Part shown: positions 9,214 to 19,722 of the stretch, piece after piece
Position numbering within the stretch: the stretch's first letter is position 1
Layout of the letters: the number at the start of each line of letters is the position of its first letter
Assembly: GCA_965652645.1 (NCBI GenBank)
Contig: CBFGXE010000034.1
Location: 1-33,192, forward strand
Source of the DNA: ZC4RG30 sp965652645
GTDB taxonomy: Bacteria > Pseudomonadota > Gammaproteobacteria > Steroidobacterales > Steroidobacteraceae
Length of the DNA: 33,192 bases
Direction: 5' to 3'
Made by a program: the position numbers and the translations under genes
The notes under the pieces: generated by a model
What the model saw: only the letters and a program-made list of their open reading frames with translations
Database searches by the model: none
Told to the model about the DNA's origin: nothing

Positions 9214-9222
9214 TGCTAGAGT
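9214..9222 (+). promoter_or_regulatory. Candidate extended -10 for pilSR
   Basis: TGCTAGAGT is a TGn-type extended -10 (TAGAGT, 4/6) ending 11 bp before the chosen pilS ATG at 9234. No convincing -35 is seen. If it is used, the transcript has a very short leader and the upstream in-frame TTG (9153) and ATG (9213) cannot be the starts, which helped decide the start. Confidence 0.35.
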
Positions 9223-9233
9223 CCGGCGGGCAA

Positions 9234-10871
9234 ATGCGCTTCAACGCCCGCCATCCGGTCGCACCGGTCGAGGGCGCGCCATCGGACCTGGCCTGGCGCG
9301 TCATAGGACTGGTCAACATGTACCGCCTGCTGGTGGCCGGCGGCCTTTTTGCCGCCGCCCAGTCCGAGTCGCTGCGGGAAGTGCTGGGCATCGACCAGCC
9401 GGCAGCCATGAACATCATCACCGCCGGCTATTTCTTCGCCGGCATCGGCCTGTGGGCGCTCAGGCCCCTGCCCTTCATGAGCCTGCGCCTGCTCGCCTTC
9501 ACGCATGCCGTGACCGACTCCATCGCCATTGCCTTCGTGCTCTGGGCCAGCAGCGGCGTGGCGGGCGGACTGGGCATCCTGGTGCTGCTGCCGGTGGGCG
9601 CCATGGCGCTGCTCACCGGCAACCGCGACGCGCTGTTCATGGCGGCCACGGCCAGCATATCCATCCAGGTGCAGCAGCTGGCGCGCGAACTGGGCAGCGG
9701 CGTGGAGACCGGCGACTACGTAAGCGCCGCCGTGCTCGGCGTGGTGATCTTCCTGGCGGCGCTGCTGGTGCGGCCGCTGGCCAACCGGCTGATCCAGAGC
9801 GAGGCACTGGTCCGCAAGCAGGAGCTGGACCTGGCAAACCTCGCCCAGCTGTCCCAGTACATCGTGCAGCGGCTGCGCGAGAGCATCCTGGTGGTGGACG
9901 AAGGCGACCGCATCCGCCTCATCAATGAACCGGCCGCCAGCATCCTCGGCAATGCTCACGCCTGGCCAGACGCCCTGCTGGGGGAATGCTCGCCGCGGCT
10001 GCTGTTCCTGCTTACCGCCTGGCGCCAGCACGGGGAGGCCCGCGAGTCCGACACCTTCACCGCGGCCGACGGGGCCAGGCTCATCCGGCCGCATTTCGCG
10101 CACCTGGGCTCCGCGCGCCCGGGCCCGGTGCTGATCTTCCTGGAGGACACCAGCGTGGTGGCGGAGAAGATCCAGCAGTCCAAGCTCGCGGCACTGGGCC
10201 GGCTGTCGGCCAGCATTGCGCACGAGATCCGCACGCCCATCGGCGCGATGAGCCATGCCAGCCAGCTGCTGGCCGAATCGCCGCACATCCCCGACGAGGA
10301 CCGCAGGCTCACGCAGATCATCCGCGACAACGCCGAGCGGGTGAGCCAGATCGTGGAGAACGTGCTGGAGCTGTCCCGGCGCGGCACGCGCCGTCCGCAA
10401 CGCATCGACCTCGCCAGCTGGACCGGGGAGTTCTGGGCCGAGTTCTGCGCCACGCAGGAGATCGGCACCGATGCCATCCGCGTCGCAGTATCGCCGGAGG
10501 AAGGCACGCGCCTGGAGATCAGCGCCGATCCCACGCAGCTGCACCAGATCCTGTGGAACCTGTGCCAGAACGCGGTCACGCATGGCCTTGTGGCCGGCGG
10601 CGAGCCAGTGGAAATCCGCTACGGACGCATCCCCGCCAGCGGCCGCCCCTTCATCGAGGTGGCCGACCGGGGACCGGGCATCGCGGCGGAAGACATGGAA
10701 CGGGTCTTCGAACCCTTCTTCACGCGCGCGGCGCGCGGCACGGGTCTCGGGCTGTTCCTCGCTCGCGAGCTGGCGCAGTCCAACGGCGCCACCCTGCTGC
10801 ACGAGTCGCGTCCGCAGGGCGGCAGCCTGTTCCGGCTGGTGTTCACGGACCCGGCCCGCTGGGAAGAATGA
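9234..10871 (+). CDS. pilS: Sensor histidine kinase PilS (type IV pili)
   Basis: Inner-membrane sensor kinase that phosphorylates PilR to control pilin transcription. With the ATG at 9234 it has 545 residues, close to Pseudomonas PilS. About six hydrophobic segments lie between residues 22 and 180 without a large periplasmic loop. A PAS-like cytoplasmic region follows (about 200-310, SILVVDEGDRIRLINEPAASILG). The H-box is LSASIAHEIRTPIGAMSHAS with phospho-acceptor His330. The ATPase domain has an N-box (WNLCQNAVTH), ADRGPGIA and FFTRAARGTGLGLFLAR. The frame stays open upstream to a TTG at 9153 and an ATG at 9213; 9234 is chosen because of a candidate -10 just upstream and a nearby GGCGGG. It is followed 17 nt later by pilR. 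Confidence 0.93.
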   Translation: MRFNARHPVAPVEGAPSDLAWRVIGLVNMYRLLVAGGLFAAAQSESLREVLGIDQPAAMNIITAGYFFAGIGLWALRPLPFMSLRLLAFTHAVTDSIAIAFVLWASSGVAGGLGILVLLPVGAMALLTGNRDALFMAATASISIQVQQLARELGSGVETGDYVSAAVLGVVIFLAALLVRPLANRLIQSEALVRKQELDLANLAQLSQYIVQRLRESILVVDEGDRIRLINEPAASILGNAHAWPDALLGECSPRLLFLLTAWRQHGEARESDTFTAADGARLIRPHFAHLGSARPGPVLIFLEDTSVVAEKIQQSKLAALGRLSASIAHEIRTPIGAMSHASQLLAESPHIPDEDRRLTQIIRDNAERVSQIVENVLELSRRGTRRPQRIDLASWTGEFWAEFCATQEIGTDAIRVAVSPEEGTRLEISADPTQLHQILWNLCQNAVTHGLVAGGEPVEIRYGRIPASGRPFIEVADRGPGIAAEDMERVFEPFFTRAARGTGLGLFLARELAQSNGATLLHESRPQGGSLFRLVFTDPARWEE

Positions 10872-10888
10872 TTTAACATACGCGCAGC

Positions 10889-12289
10889 ATGGCCCAAGCG
10901 CGCGTACTCATCGTCGACGACGAGCCCGACCTCGTCGAACTGGTGGCGCTGACCCTGGATCGCATGGGGCTGGCCTGGCAGTCGGCCGGTTCGGTGCGCG
11001 AGGCGCAACGCCAGCTGCTGGAGCAGTCCTTCGACCTGGTCCTGTGCGACATGCGCCTGCCCGACGGCGACGGGCTGGACCTGCTCGACTGGTTGCAGGC
11101 GCGCCTGCCCGGCCTGCCCTGCGCCGTGATCACGGCGCATGGCAACGTGGAAACCGCCGTGCGTGCACTGAAGCTCGGCGCATTCGACTTCGTTTCCAAG
11201 CCGCTGGACCTGGCCGCGCTGCGCCGGCTGATCACCAGCGCCCTGAAGCTGGCGGAACACGCCGACGGCAGCGGCTACACCACGCGCGGGCCACGCCTGC
11301 TCGGCAATTCACCGCCCATGCGCCAGCTGCGCGAGATGATCGCGCGCGTGGCGCGTTCGCAGGCGCCGGTGCACATCGCCGGCGAGAGCGGCACGGGCAA
11401 GGAGCTGGTGGCACGGCTGATCCATCTCTCCGGGCCGCGCAGCGAAGGCCCGTTCATCGCCGTGAACTGCGGCGCCATCCCGGGCGAGCTGATGGAGAGC
11501 GAGTTCTTCGGCCACAAGCGTGGCAGCTTCACCGGCGCGGTGGCCGACAAGAAGGGCCTGGTGCAGAGCGCCGACGGCGGCACGCTGTTCCTCGACGAGG
11601 TGGCCGACCTGCCGCTGCACATGCAGGTGAAGCTGCTGCGCGTGATCCAGGAGAAGGCGGTGCGCCCGGTGGGCGAGACCGAAGAGCAGGGCGTGGACGT
11701 GCGCCTGCTCTCCGCCACGCACAAGCGGCTGGCGGACCTGGTGGCGCAGGGCGCCTTCCGCGAAGACCTGTATTACCGCATCAACGTGATCGAGCTGGGC
11801 GTGCCGTCACTGCGCGAGCGCCCGGGCGACATTCCCGAACTTGCCGCGGACATCCTGGCGCGGCTGGCCCGGCGCACCGGCAGTGAACCGGTGGAACTCA
11901 CGCCCGAGGCGCTGGAAGTGCTGTGCGCCTATTCGTTTCCCGGCAACGTGCGTGAACTGGAGAACATCCTCGAGCGCGCACTCACGCTGTCGGTGGGCGG
12001 GAAGATCCGGGCCGAGGAGATCCGCCTGCGTGCGGTGCCACGCGTGGAAGCGGCCACCGCACCGGCAGCGGCCCCGCCGGCTGCACCCGTCGGCCTGGCG
12101 CCGCCGTCCGGCGCCGCTCCTCCTGCCACCGGCGCCGGTGCGCTGGAAGACCAGCTGGAGGGCATGGAGCGCGAGGCCATCATGAGGGCGCTGGAGCAGA
12201 CCCGCTACAACAAGACGGCGGCCGCAAGGTTGCTGGGCGTGACGTTTCGCGCGCTGCGCTACCGGATCAAGAAGCTGGGCATCGAATAG
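10889..12289 (+). CDS. pilR: Sigma-54-dependent response regulator PilR
   Basis: NtrC-type activator, 466 residues, that with sigma-54 switches on pilA in species where it has been studied. The receiver domain is at 1-120 with phospho-acceptor Asp54 (LVLCDMRLPDG) and Lys104. The AAA+ domain is at about 138-370 with Walker A GESGTGKE (165-172), the sigma-54 contact loop as GSFTGA (212-217) rather than GAFTGA, and Walker B GTLFLDE (231-237). A flexible Ala/Pro-rich linker (about 386-418) leads to a Fis-type helix-turn-helix (YNKTAAARLLGVTFRALRYRIKK) at the C-terminus. It pairs with pilS immediately upstream. No pilin or pil assembly gene lies in the window, so its targets are elsewhere. It converges with gdhA 12 nt away. 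Confidence 0.95.
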   Translation: MAQARVLIVDDEPDLVELVALTLDRMGLAWQSAGSVREAQRQLLEQSFDLVLCDMRLPDGDGLDLLDWLQARLPGLPCAVITAHGNVETAVRALKLGAFDFVSKPLDLAALRRLITSALKLAEHADGSGYTTRGPRLLGNSPPMRQLREMIARVARSQAPVHIAGESGTGKELVARLIHLSGPRSEGPFIAVNCGAIPGELMESEFFGHKRGSFTGAVADKKGLVQSADGGTLFLDEVADLPLHMQVKLLRVIQEKAVRPVGETEEQGVDVRLLSATHKRLADLVAQGAFREDLYYRINVIELGVPSLRERPGDIPELAADILARLARRTGSEPVELTPEALEVLCAYSFPGNVRELENILERALTLSVGGKIRAEEIRLRAVPRVEAATAPAAAPPAAPVGLAPPSGAAPPATGAGALEDQLEGMEREAIMRALEQTRYNKTAAARLLGVTFRALRYRIKKLGIE

Positions 12290-12301
12290 GACGCCGCCCG
12301 C

Positions 12302-13648
<1,347 letters not shown>

Positions 13649-13710
13649 TTTGGTTCTCGGGTGTGGAAGTGGAAGCCGGGCCCGTGAGGGACCCGCGAGG
13701 GTAGCCGGCA

Positions 13711-13872
13711 CCGGCCCGGAAAAGGCCGGCAAAGGGGCTCCTAGAGAACGATCCCTCGTCTCGGGCTGCGCATCGGCAGCGCCGGTGGGCACGAATGCGG
13801 GTTCATGCCCGGCACGGGGATGCGGCCCGCGACCGGGAAAACCCGGGCAGGTGCGGCCGGAAGCCTTCCGGC
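13711..13872 (-). promoter_or_regulatory. Hairpin-rich leader of gdhA
   Basis: This is the main content of the 359-bp gene-free stretch 13649-14007. Reading toward gdhA there are four inverted repeats: 13872-13856 (8-bp arms, 1-nt centre, GCCGGAAG/CTTCCGGC), 13846-13833 (CCGGG/CCCGG around TTTT), 13762-13744 (GAG-ACGA paired with TCGT-CTC, one bulge) and 13729-13711 (CCGGCC/GGCCGG). None is followed by a T-run. The first could equally be a protein operator. A structured leader RNA or a small RNA is possible; no known riboswitch was recognised. Confidence 0.4.
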
Positions 13873-13909
13873 AGACGCTCTGGACCGAACCGCGTACATG
13901 TCGGAATCG

Positions 13910-13937
13910 AGCATAGTAATTTGCAGGGCCGAGTCAA
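13910..13937 (-). promoter_or_regulatory. Candidate gdhA promoter
   Basis: On the minus strand TTGACT (13932-13937; 5/6 match to TTGACA) is 16 bp from TATGCT (13910-13915; 4/6 match to TATAAT). This is one of the best sigma-70 matches in the window. It predicts a start near 13903 and a gdhA leader of about 255 nt. Confidence 0.5.
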
Positions 13938-13952
13938 GGCGCACCGCAAGCC

Positions 13953-13981
13953 TTGTTGCCGTGGGTCGGCTTCTGCATAGT
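13953..13981 (+). promoter_or_regulatory. Candidate tex promoter
   Basis: TTGTTG (13953-13958), a 17-bp spacer and CATAGT (13976-13981) could direct transcription toward tex with a leader of about 20 nt. The match is modest (3/6 and 4/6). It lies back to back with the candidate gdhA promoter. Confidence 0.35.
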
Positions 13982-14007
13982 TCGCGTCCCTTTTTCCATC
14001 GCCACCG

Positions 14008-16377
<2,370 letters not shown>

Positions 16378-16380
16378 GGC

Positions 16381-16456
16381 TGGCTGGGGTGGAAGGACTC
16401 GAACCTACGAATGGCGGGATCAAAACCCGCTGCCTTAGCCGCTTGGCGACACCCCA
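16381..16456 (-). tRNA. tRNA-Gln (anticodon UUG)
   Basis: A 76-nt cloverleaf with the CCA encoded (16381-16383) and discriminator G at 16384. The acceptor stem pairs TGGGGTG with CACCCCA. The anticodon arm has a GCGGG/CCCGC stem around loop TTTTGAT with anticodon TTG at 16421-16423. The T-arm has the GGTTCGAGTCC signature. It starts 9 nt after the ispE stop on the same strand and is probably co-transcribed with lolB-ispE, as in pseudomonads and xanthomonads, where prs usually follows; here tex in opposite orientation follows instead. Confidence 0.97.
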
Positions 16457-16465
16457 TCCGTCCAG

Positions 16466-17281
16466 TCACTGCCGCAGGCCGCGCACCACGAAGTGACGCC
16501 ACTGCGGCGGGAGCTTGCGTGCCACGGCCTCGGCGGCGGCACGCCCTTCAAAGGCAGTAAATACGCACGCTCCGGTGCCCGTCAATCGCGCCCCGTACGG
16601 CGCCAGATGATCGAGCACCCGGGCCACTTCCGGATGCCGCCGCCGGACCACCGGCTCGCAGTCATTGCGGCCGCCGTCCGCCGGCAGGGCGCGGATGGTG
16701 AGCGGCGGCGTGTCGCGGGTCAAGTCCGGCGCGGCAAACACTGCCGCGGTGGCCACCGCGATGCCCGGATGCACGATGAGGAACCAGCGCTCGGGCAGGT
16801 CCAGGGGCGTGAGCACTTCGCCGCGCCCGCTGGCGAAGGCATTGCGGCCATGCACGAATACGGGCACGTCCGATCCCAGCGCCAGGCCCAGTTCAGCCAG
16901 GCGCTCCGTGGACCAGTTGAGCTTCCACAGTTCGTTGAGCGCACGCAGCACGCAGGCCGCATCCGAGCTGCCGCCCCCAAGGCCGCCACCAGCGGGTATG
17001 CGCTTTGCCACATGGATCGCGGCTCCAAGGCTGCTGCCACTGGCCTGCTGCAGCAGGCTGGCGGCGCGCACCGTCAGGTCATCCGCATCGGCCATGCCGG
17101 CCAGCAGCGCGTCGGTGGGCGGCGGGTCGCGCACGATGCGGCCGTCCGCGCGCACGGTGACGGATACCTCGTCATGCAGGTCCACGAGCTGGAACACGGT
17201 CTGCAGGTCATGGAAGCCATTGGCGCGGCGGCCGGTGACGTGCAGGAACAGGTTGAGCTTGGCGGGCGCGAGGTAACGCAT
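16466..17281 (-). CDS. ispE: 4-diphosphocytidyl-2-C-methyl-D-erythritol kinase
   Basis: GHMP kinase of the MEP isoprenoid pathway that phosphorylates the 2-hydroxyl of CDP-ME; cytoplasmic. The 271 residues are slightly shorter than E. coli's 283. Motif I, YLAPAKLNLFLHV, is at 3-15 with Lys8. The glycine-rich phosphate loop IPAGGGLGGGSSDAA is at 95-109. LGSDVPVFVHG carries the catalytic Asp, and ARLTGTGACVFTAF is the C-terminal GHMP motif. The ATG at 17281 sits directly before the first strand, so the start is firm. It follows lolB by 46 nt and precedes tRNA-Gln, the common gammaproteobacterial order. Confidence 0.96.
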   Translation of the reverse strand: MRYLAPAKLNLFLHVTGRRANGFHDLQTVFQLVDLHDEVSVTVRADGRIVRDPPPTDALLAGMADADDLTVRAASLLQQASGSSLGAAIHVAKRIPAGGGLGGGSSDAACVLRALNELWKLNWSTERLAELGLALGSDVPVFVHGRNAFASGRGEVLTPLDLPERWFLIVHPGIAVATAAVFAAPDLTRDTPPLTIRALPADGGRNDCEPVVRRRHPEVARVLDHLAPYGARLTGTGACVFTAFEGRAAAEAVARKLPPQWRHFVVRGLRQ

Positions 17282-17327
17282 GCTTGTCAGTCCAGGTGCG
17301 GGCGCGCCACGCGCAGGGGCAAGACTC

Positions 17328-17936
17328 CTACAGCTTCCACCGGTGGATCACCAGGGTCAGTCGCAGGTCATCGCGCGTGACCACCAGCCGTTTCGGCAGC
17401 GTCACGGTGCCGCCGCGCGCGCGCACATTGCCCCAGCGTGTGTAGCGGATGCGCCATTGCTGCTGCACCAGTTCGGTGAAGTGGCCGGCATCGTCCAGCC
17501 TGGACTCCACCGGCGCTTCGCCAGGCGCCGCGATCCCCAGTATCCAGTAGCGCAGTGCTTCGAATGGCGGGATGAAACCCAGCTGGTCCAGCAGCACCTG
17601 CTCGGCCGCCTCGCCCTCGTAGACCTCGTCGCGCCCGCCTGCCAGGCGCAGGTAGCCGGGCCGCCAGGTGACCAGGAGGGTGCCGGCCCCGAAGGGGCCT
17701 GAAAGGCGGAAGGCGGATTCACCGGCCTTCTGGTCCCAGCCCAGGGTGGCGTTGAATCCCTTGCGCTCCCCGCTGGCCGGATCCGGCGCGTTGACCCCGG
17801 CGCTGCCGCGCAGAGAGAAGGCCGGCAACTCGCGCAGCAGTTCATGTTGGGCTTCGACCGGCAACGGCGTGCCGGTACCGCGCAGGCTGGCGCAACCGGC
17901 CAGCACCAGGGCCAGCAGCAGCACGCAGGCCCGCAT
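17328..17936 (-). CDS. lolB: Outer membrane lipoprotein receptor LolB
   Basis: Accepts lipoproteins from LolA and inserts them into the outer membrane. From the ATG at 17936 it is 202 residues with a short signal peptide and a canonical lipobox, LAGC (Cys15). The mature part has the LolB-type half-barrel pattern: FSLRGSAGVN, RLSGPFGAGTLLVTW, YEGEAAEQVLLDQLGFIPPFEALRYWILG, and VIHRWKL at the end. Two further in-frame ATGs exist: 17960, inside a REP-like palindrome, and 17999, overlapping the upstream TPR gene's stop. They only lengthen the region ahead of the signal peptide, so 17936 is preferred, though 17960 is possible. Downstream of the TPR lipoprotein gene and upstream of ispE. Confidence 0.9.
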   Translation of the reverse strand: MRACVLLLALVLAGCASLRGTGTPLPVEAQHELLRELPAFSLRGSAGVNAPDPASGERKGFNATLGWDQKAGESAFRLSGPFGAGTLLVTWRPGYLRLAGGRDEVYEGEAAEQVLLDQLGFIPPFEALRYWILGIAAPGEAPVESRLDDAGHFTELVQQQWRIRYTRWGNVRARGGTVTLPKRLVVTRDDLRLTLVIHRWKL

Positions 17937-17959
17937 CCCGGGCGGCACGCCCCGTGTCA

Positions 17960-17983
17960 TTCCCGCACCTGCGGGTGCGGGAA
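17960..17983. repeat. REP-like palindrome at the TPR-lolB junction
   Basis: TTCCCGCAC-ctgcgg-GTGCGGGAA is a perfect inverted repeat with 9-bp arms and a 6-nt loop, preceded by GTCA. It resembles the widespread GTCATTCCCGCG...CGCGGGAA class of repetitive extragenic palindromes. It fills most of the 55 bp between the TPR stop and the preferred lolB start. Only one copy was noticed here, so assignment to a repeat family is by resemblance. Confidence 0.6.
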
Positions 17984-17991
17984 ACCGGACT

Positions 17992-19698
17992 TCAGTCATC
18001 CTCGCCCGTGAGCCGCGACATGGTGGCGCGCAGTCCCTTGTGGTCAGGCGAACCATTCAACGCCTGCTGCCACACATGGCGCGCCTGGTTCTCGTCGCCG
18101 GACTTCCACAGCACCTCGCCGAAGTGGGCGCCGATCTCGGCATCGGTGGTGTTCTGCCACGCGCGTTCCAGTACCGCCAGCGCCTCGCCGGTGCGACCGC
18201 GGCGGAACAGCACCCAGCCCAGGCTGTCCTGGATGGCCGGATTGTCCGGCGACACGACCAGCGCCTTGCGGATCAAGGCTTCCGCCTCGGCCAGTCGCTG
18301 GCTGTGGTCGGCCAGGGTGTAACCGAAGGCGTTGAGGAGCTGGGGATCCTCGGGCCGCAGCTTCAATGCGCGCTCGAACTCGGCCAGCGCGTCGCGCGTG
18401 CGGCCTCCGGATTCGAGCACGGTGGCCCGGCTGTAATCGATGTCCGGATGATCGGGGAAGTCGCGGCTCAGGATGTCGAGCGTCGCCAGGGCACCCTTGA
18501 GATCGCCATGCTCCACCTGCAGGTGGGCGCGGGCCAGGCCGGTTTCCAGCTCACGGTCGGGGTTGGCGCCGGCAAAGTCGTCCAGCAGCCGCAGGGCATC
18601 GGCCGTGGCCCCCTCGCGCATCATCAGGCGTGCGGCGGAAGTACGGGCGGTGAGCTCCAGCGGGGAGCCTGCCAGCAACCCGTAGGCCTGCACCGCGCGC
18701 GCGGGGTCACCGCGACGCTCGGCCAGCTGCGCCACGTAGAGCACGCCGAGCGCCGATTCGATACGCTCGCCCAGCATGGACTGCAGGAGTTCTTCCACGG
18801 CCTGCAGCTTGCCCTGCCGCATGGCCATGGCGATCAGGCGTCCCTCGGCGGTGACCTTGGTATCCGGACGCGCCACCAGGCGCTGCAGTTCGGATTCCGC
18901 ATCGGCGTGGCGGCCCGCGGCCAGCAGCAGGTCAGCCATCAGGAAGGCGTTCTCGCCCTGCATCTGGTCCAGCGGGAGCCTTCTTGCCCCGGCGACGGCC
19001 GCGGTGTGCTCGCCGAGCAGGGACAGCGCGCGCAGCACGATGACCTGCGGCTCCACCAGGCCCGGCTCCAGCGTCGACGCACGCGTTGCCGCCTCGATGG
19101 CCCCCTGCATGTTGTAGGCCGACATCGCCAGCCGCGCCTGCGCCACCAGCACCTCGACGGAGGGATCCTCGCCCACCAGCACTTCGCTGAAGAGGCGCCA
19201 GAGCAGCGTGGCATCGGCCTCCTCGGCCAGCGCCTCGGCAAAACTCAGCGGATCCTGGCTGCCGGACGAGCCTGACTCGCGCCAGTCGGTGAGCGCGGCG
19301 CGCGCCGCCTCGACGTCGTAGCGTTTCATCGCCACCAGCGCCTCGGTGAGCGCGGCTTCGCCCGAATAGGGCGAGAGTTCGCGCCAGCGGGCGGCAGCGG
19401 CCCCGGCCGCATTGAGCTGGTCGCAGCTCATGGCAAGCTGCGCGGCGCGCATCGCCACCTGCGGATCCCCGGAGAACCGCGCGGCAGCCAGGTAGTTGCT
19501 GGTGGCCCCGCGGCAGTCGCCGGCGCGCATGGCCTCCTGCGCCGCTGTCATGGCCTCGGTCTCGCTTTTCGGCTCAGTCGCCTGCGAGGCTTCGGGCTCC
19601 GGCGTGCGCGATGAGGTGGCACAGGCAGAGAAAAGGACGAGAACAGCCAGCAGAGCGGCGCGCAAGGCTGCCGCTGGGGGGGGCGATTCAGGCATCAT
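17992..19698 (-). CDS. Tetratricopeptide-repeat outer-membrane lipoprotein (PA4667-like)
   Basis: A 568-residue exported TPR protein of unknown molecular function. It has an N-terminal signal peptide (hydrophobic 11-25) with lipobox FSAC and lipidated Cys26, then an acidic Ser/Thr/Pro/Glu linker (27-50). Degenerate TPR helices run to the C-terminus; the clearest repeats are DIDYSRATVLESGGRTRDAL, FERALKLRPEDPQLLNAFGY, ALVVSPDNPAIQDSLGWVLF and the one after them. It is the gene found immediately upstream of lolB in Pseudomonas and related genera, so a link to envelope biogenesis is inferred from context. Two consecutive ATGs (19698, 19695) could start it. An 8-C homopolymer falls in codons 6-8. 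No Shine-Dalgarno sequence is seen, and a -10 lies directly upstream. Confidence 0.92.
   Translation of the reverse strand: MMPESPPPAAALRAALLAVLVLFSACATSSRTPEPEASQATEPKSETEAMTAAQEAMRAGDCRGATSNYLAAARFSGDPQVAMRAAQLAMSCDQLNAAGAAAARWRELSPYSGEAALTEALVAMKRYDVEAARAALTDWRESGSSGSQDPLSFAEALAEEADATLLWRLFSEVLVGEDPSVEVLVAQARLAMSAYNMQGAIEAATRASTLEPGLVEPQVIVLRALSLLGEHTAAVAGARRLPLDQMQGENAFLMADLLLAAGRHADAESELQRLVARPDTKVTAEGRLIAMAMRQGKLQAVEELLQSMLGERIESALGVLYVAQLAERRGDPARAVQAYGLLAGSPLELTARTSAARLMMREGATADALRLLDDFAGANPDRELETGLARAHLQVEHGDLKGALATLDILSRDFPDHPDIDYSRATVLESGGRTRDALAEFERALKLRPEDPQLLNAFGYTLADHSQRLAEAEALIRKALVVSPDNPAIQDSLGWVLFRRGRTGEALAVLERAWQNTTDAEIGAHFGEVLWKSGDENQARHVWQQALNGSPDHKGLRATMSRLTGEDD
19676..19683 (-). 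repeat. Homopolymer of 8 C in the 5' coding region of the TPR lipoprotein
   Basis: Eight consecutive C residues on the coding strand encode most of Pro-Pro-Pro at residues 6-8, just before the signal-peptide core. Slippage by one base would shift the frame before the lipobox. The length is at the low end for phase variation and no other evidence supports switching. Confidence 0.9.
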
Positions 19699-19722
19699 TT
19701 CCCCACTATAGCCTGTTCGCCC
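19699..19722. promoter_or_regulatory. Shared divergent promoter core, TPR lipoprotein / prfA
   Basis: In this 24-bp gap the minus strand reads GGCTATAGT; TATAGT (19705-19710, 5/6 match to TATAAT) ends only 6 bp before the TPR ATG at 19698. The plus strand reads TATAGC (19707-19712), 10 bp before the prfA ATG at 19723. No -35 is obvious. Both transcripts would be leaderless or nearly so. The layout mirrors the rluD/bamD gap. Confidence 0.4.

Noticed and set aside
9216..10802. 528-codon open frame antisense to pilS
   Set aside because: Low-complexity His/Gln/Ala product; explained by codon bias of pilS.
11522..11539. GSFTGA instead of GAFTGA in PilR as a possible loss of sigma-54 contact
   Set aside because: I recall the same variant in Pseudomonas PilR, and the key Phe-Thr-Gly-Ala residues are kept, so it is unlikely to be unusual.
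13649..13792. N-terminal extension of gdhA to the GTG at 13792
   Set aside because: Pro/Arg-rich, not part of the GDH family, and overlaps the hairpin region; the TTG at 13648 aligns with known GdhA starts.
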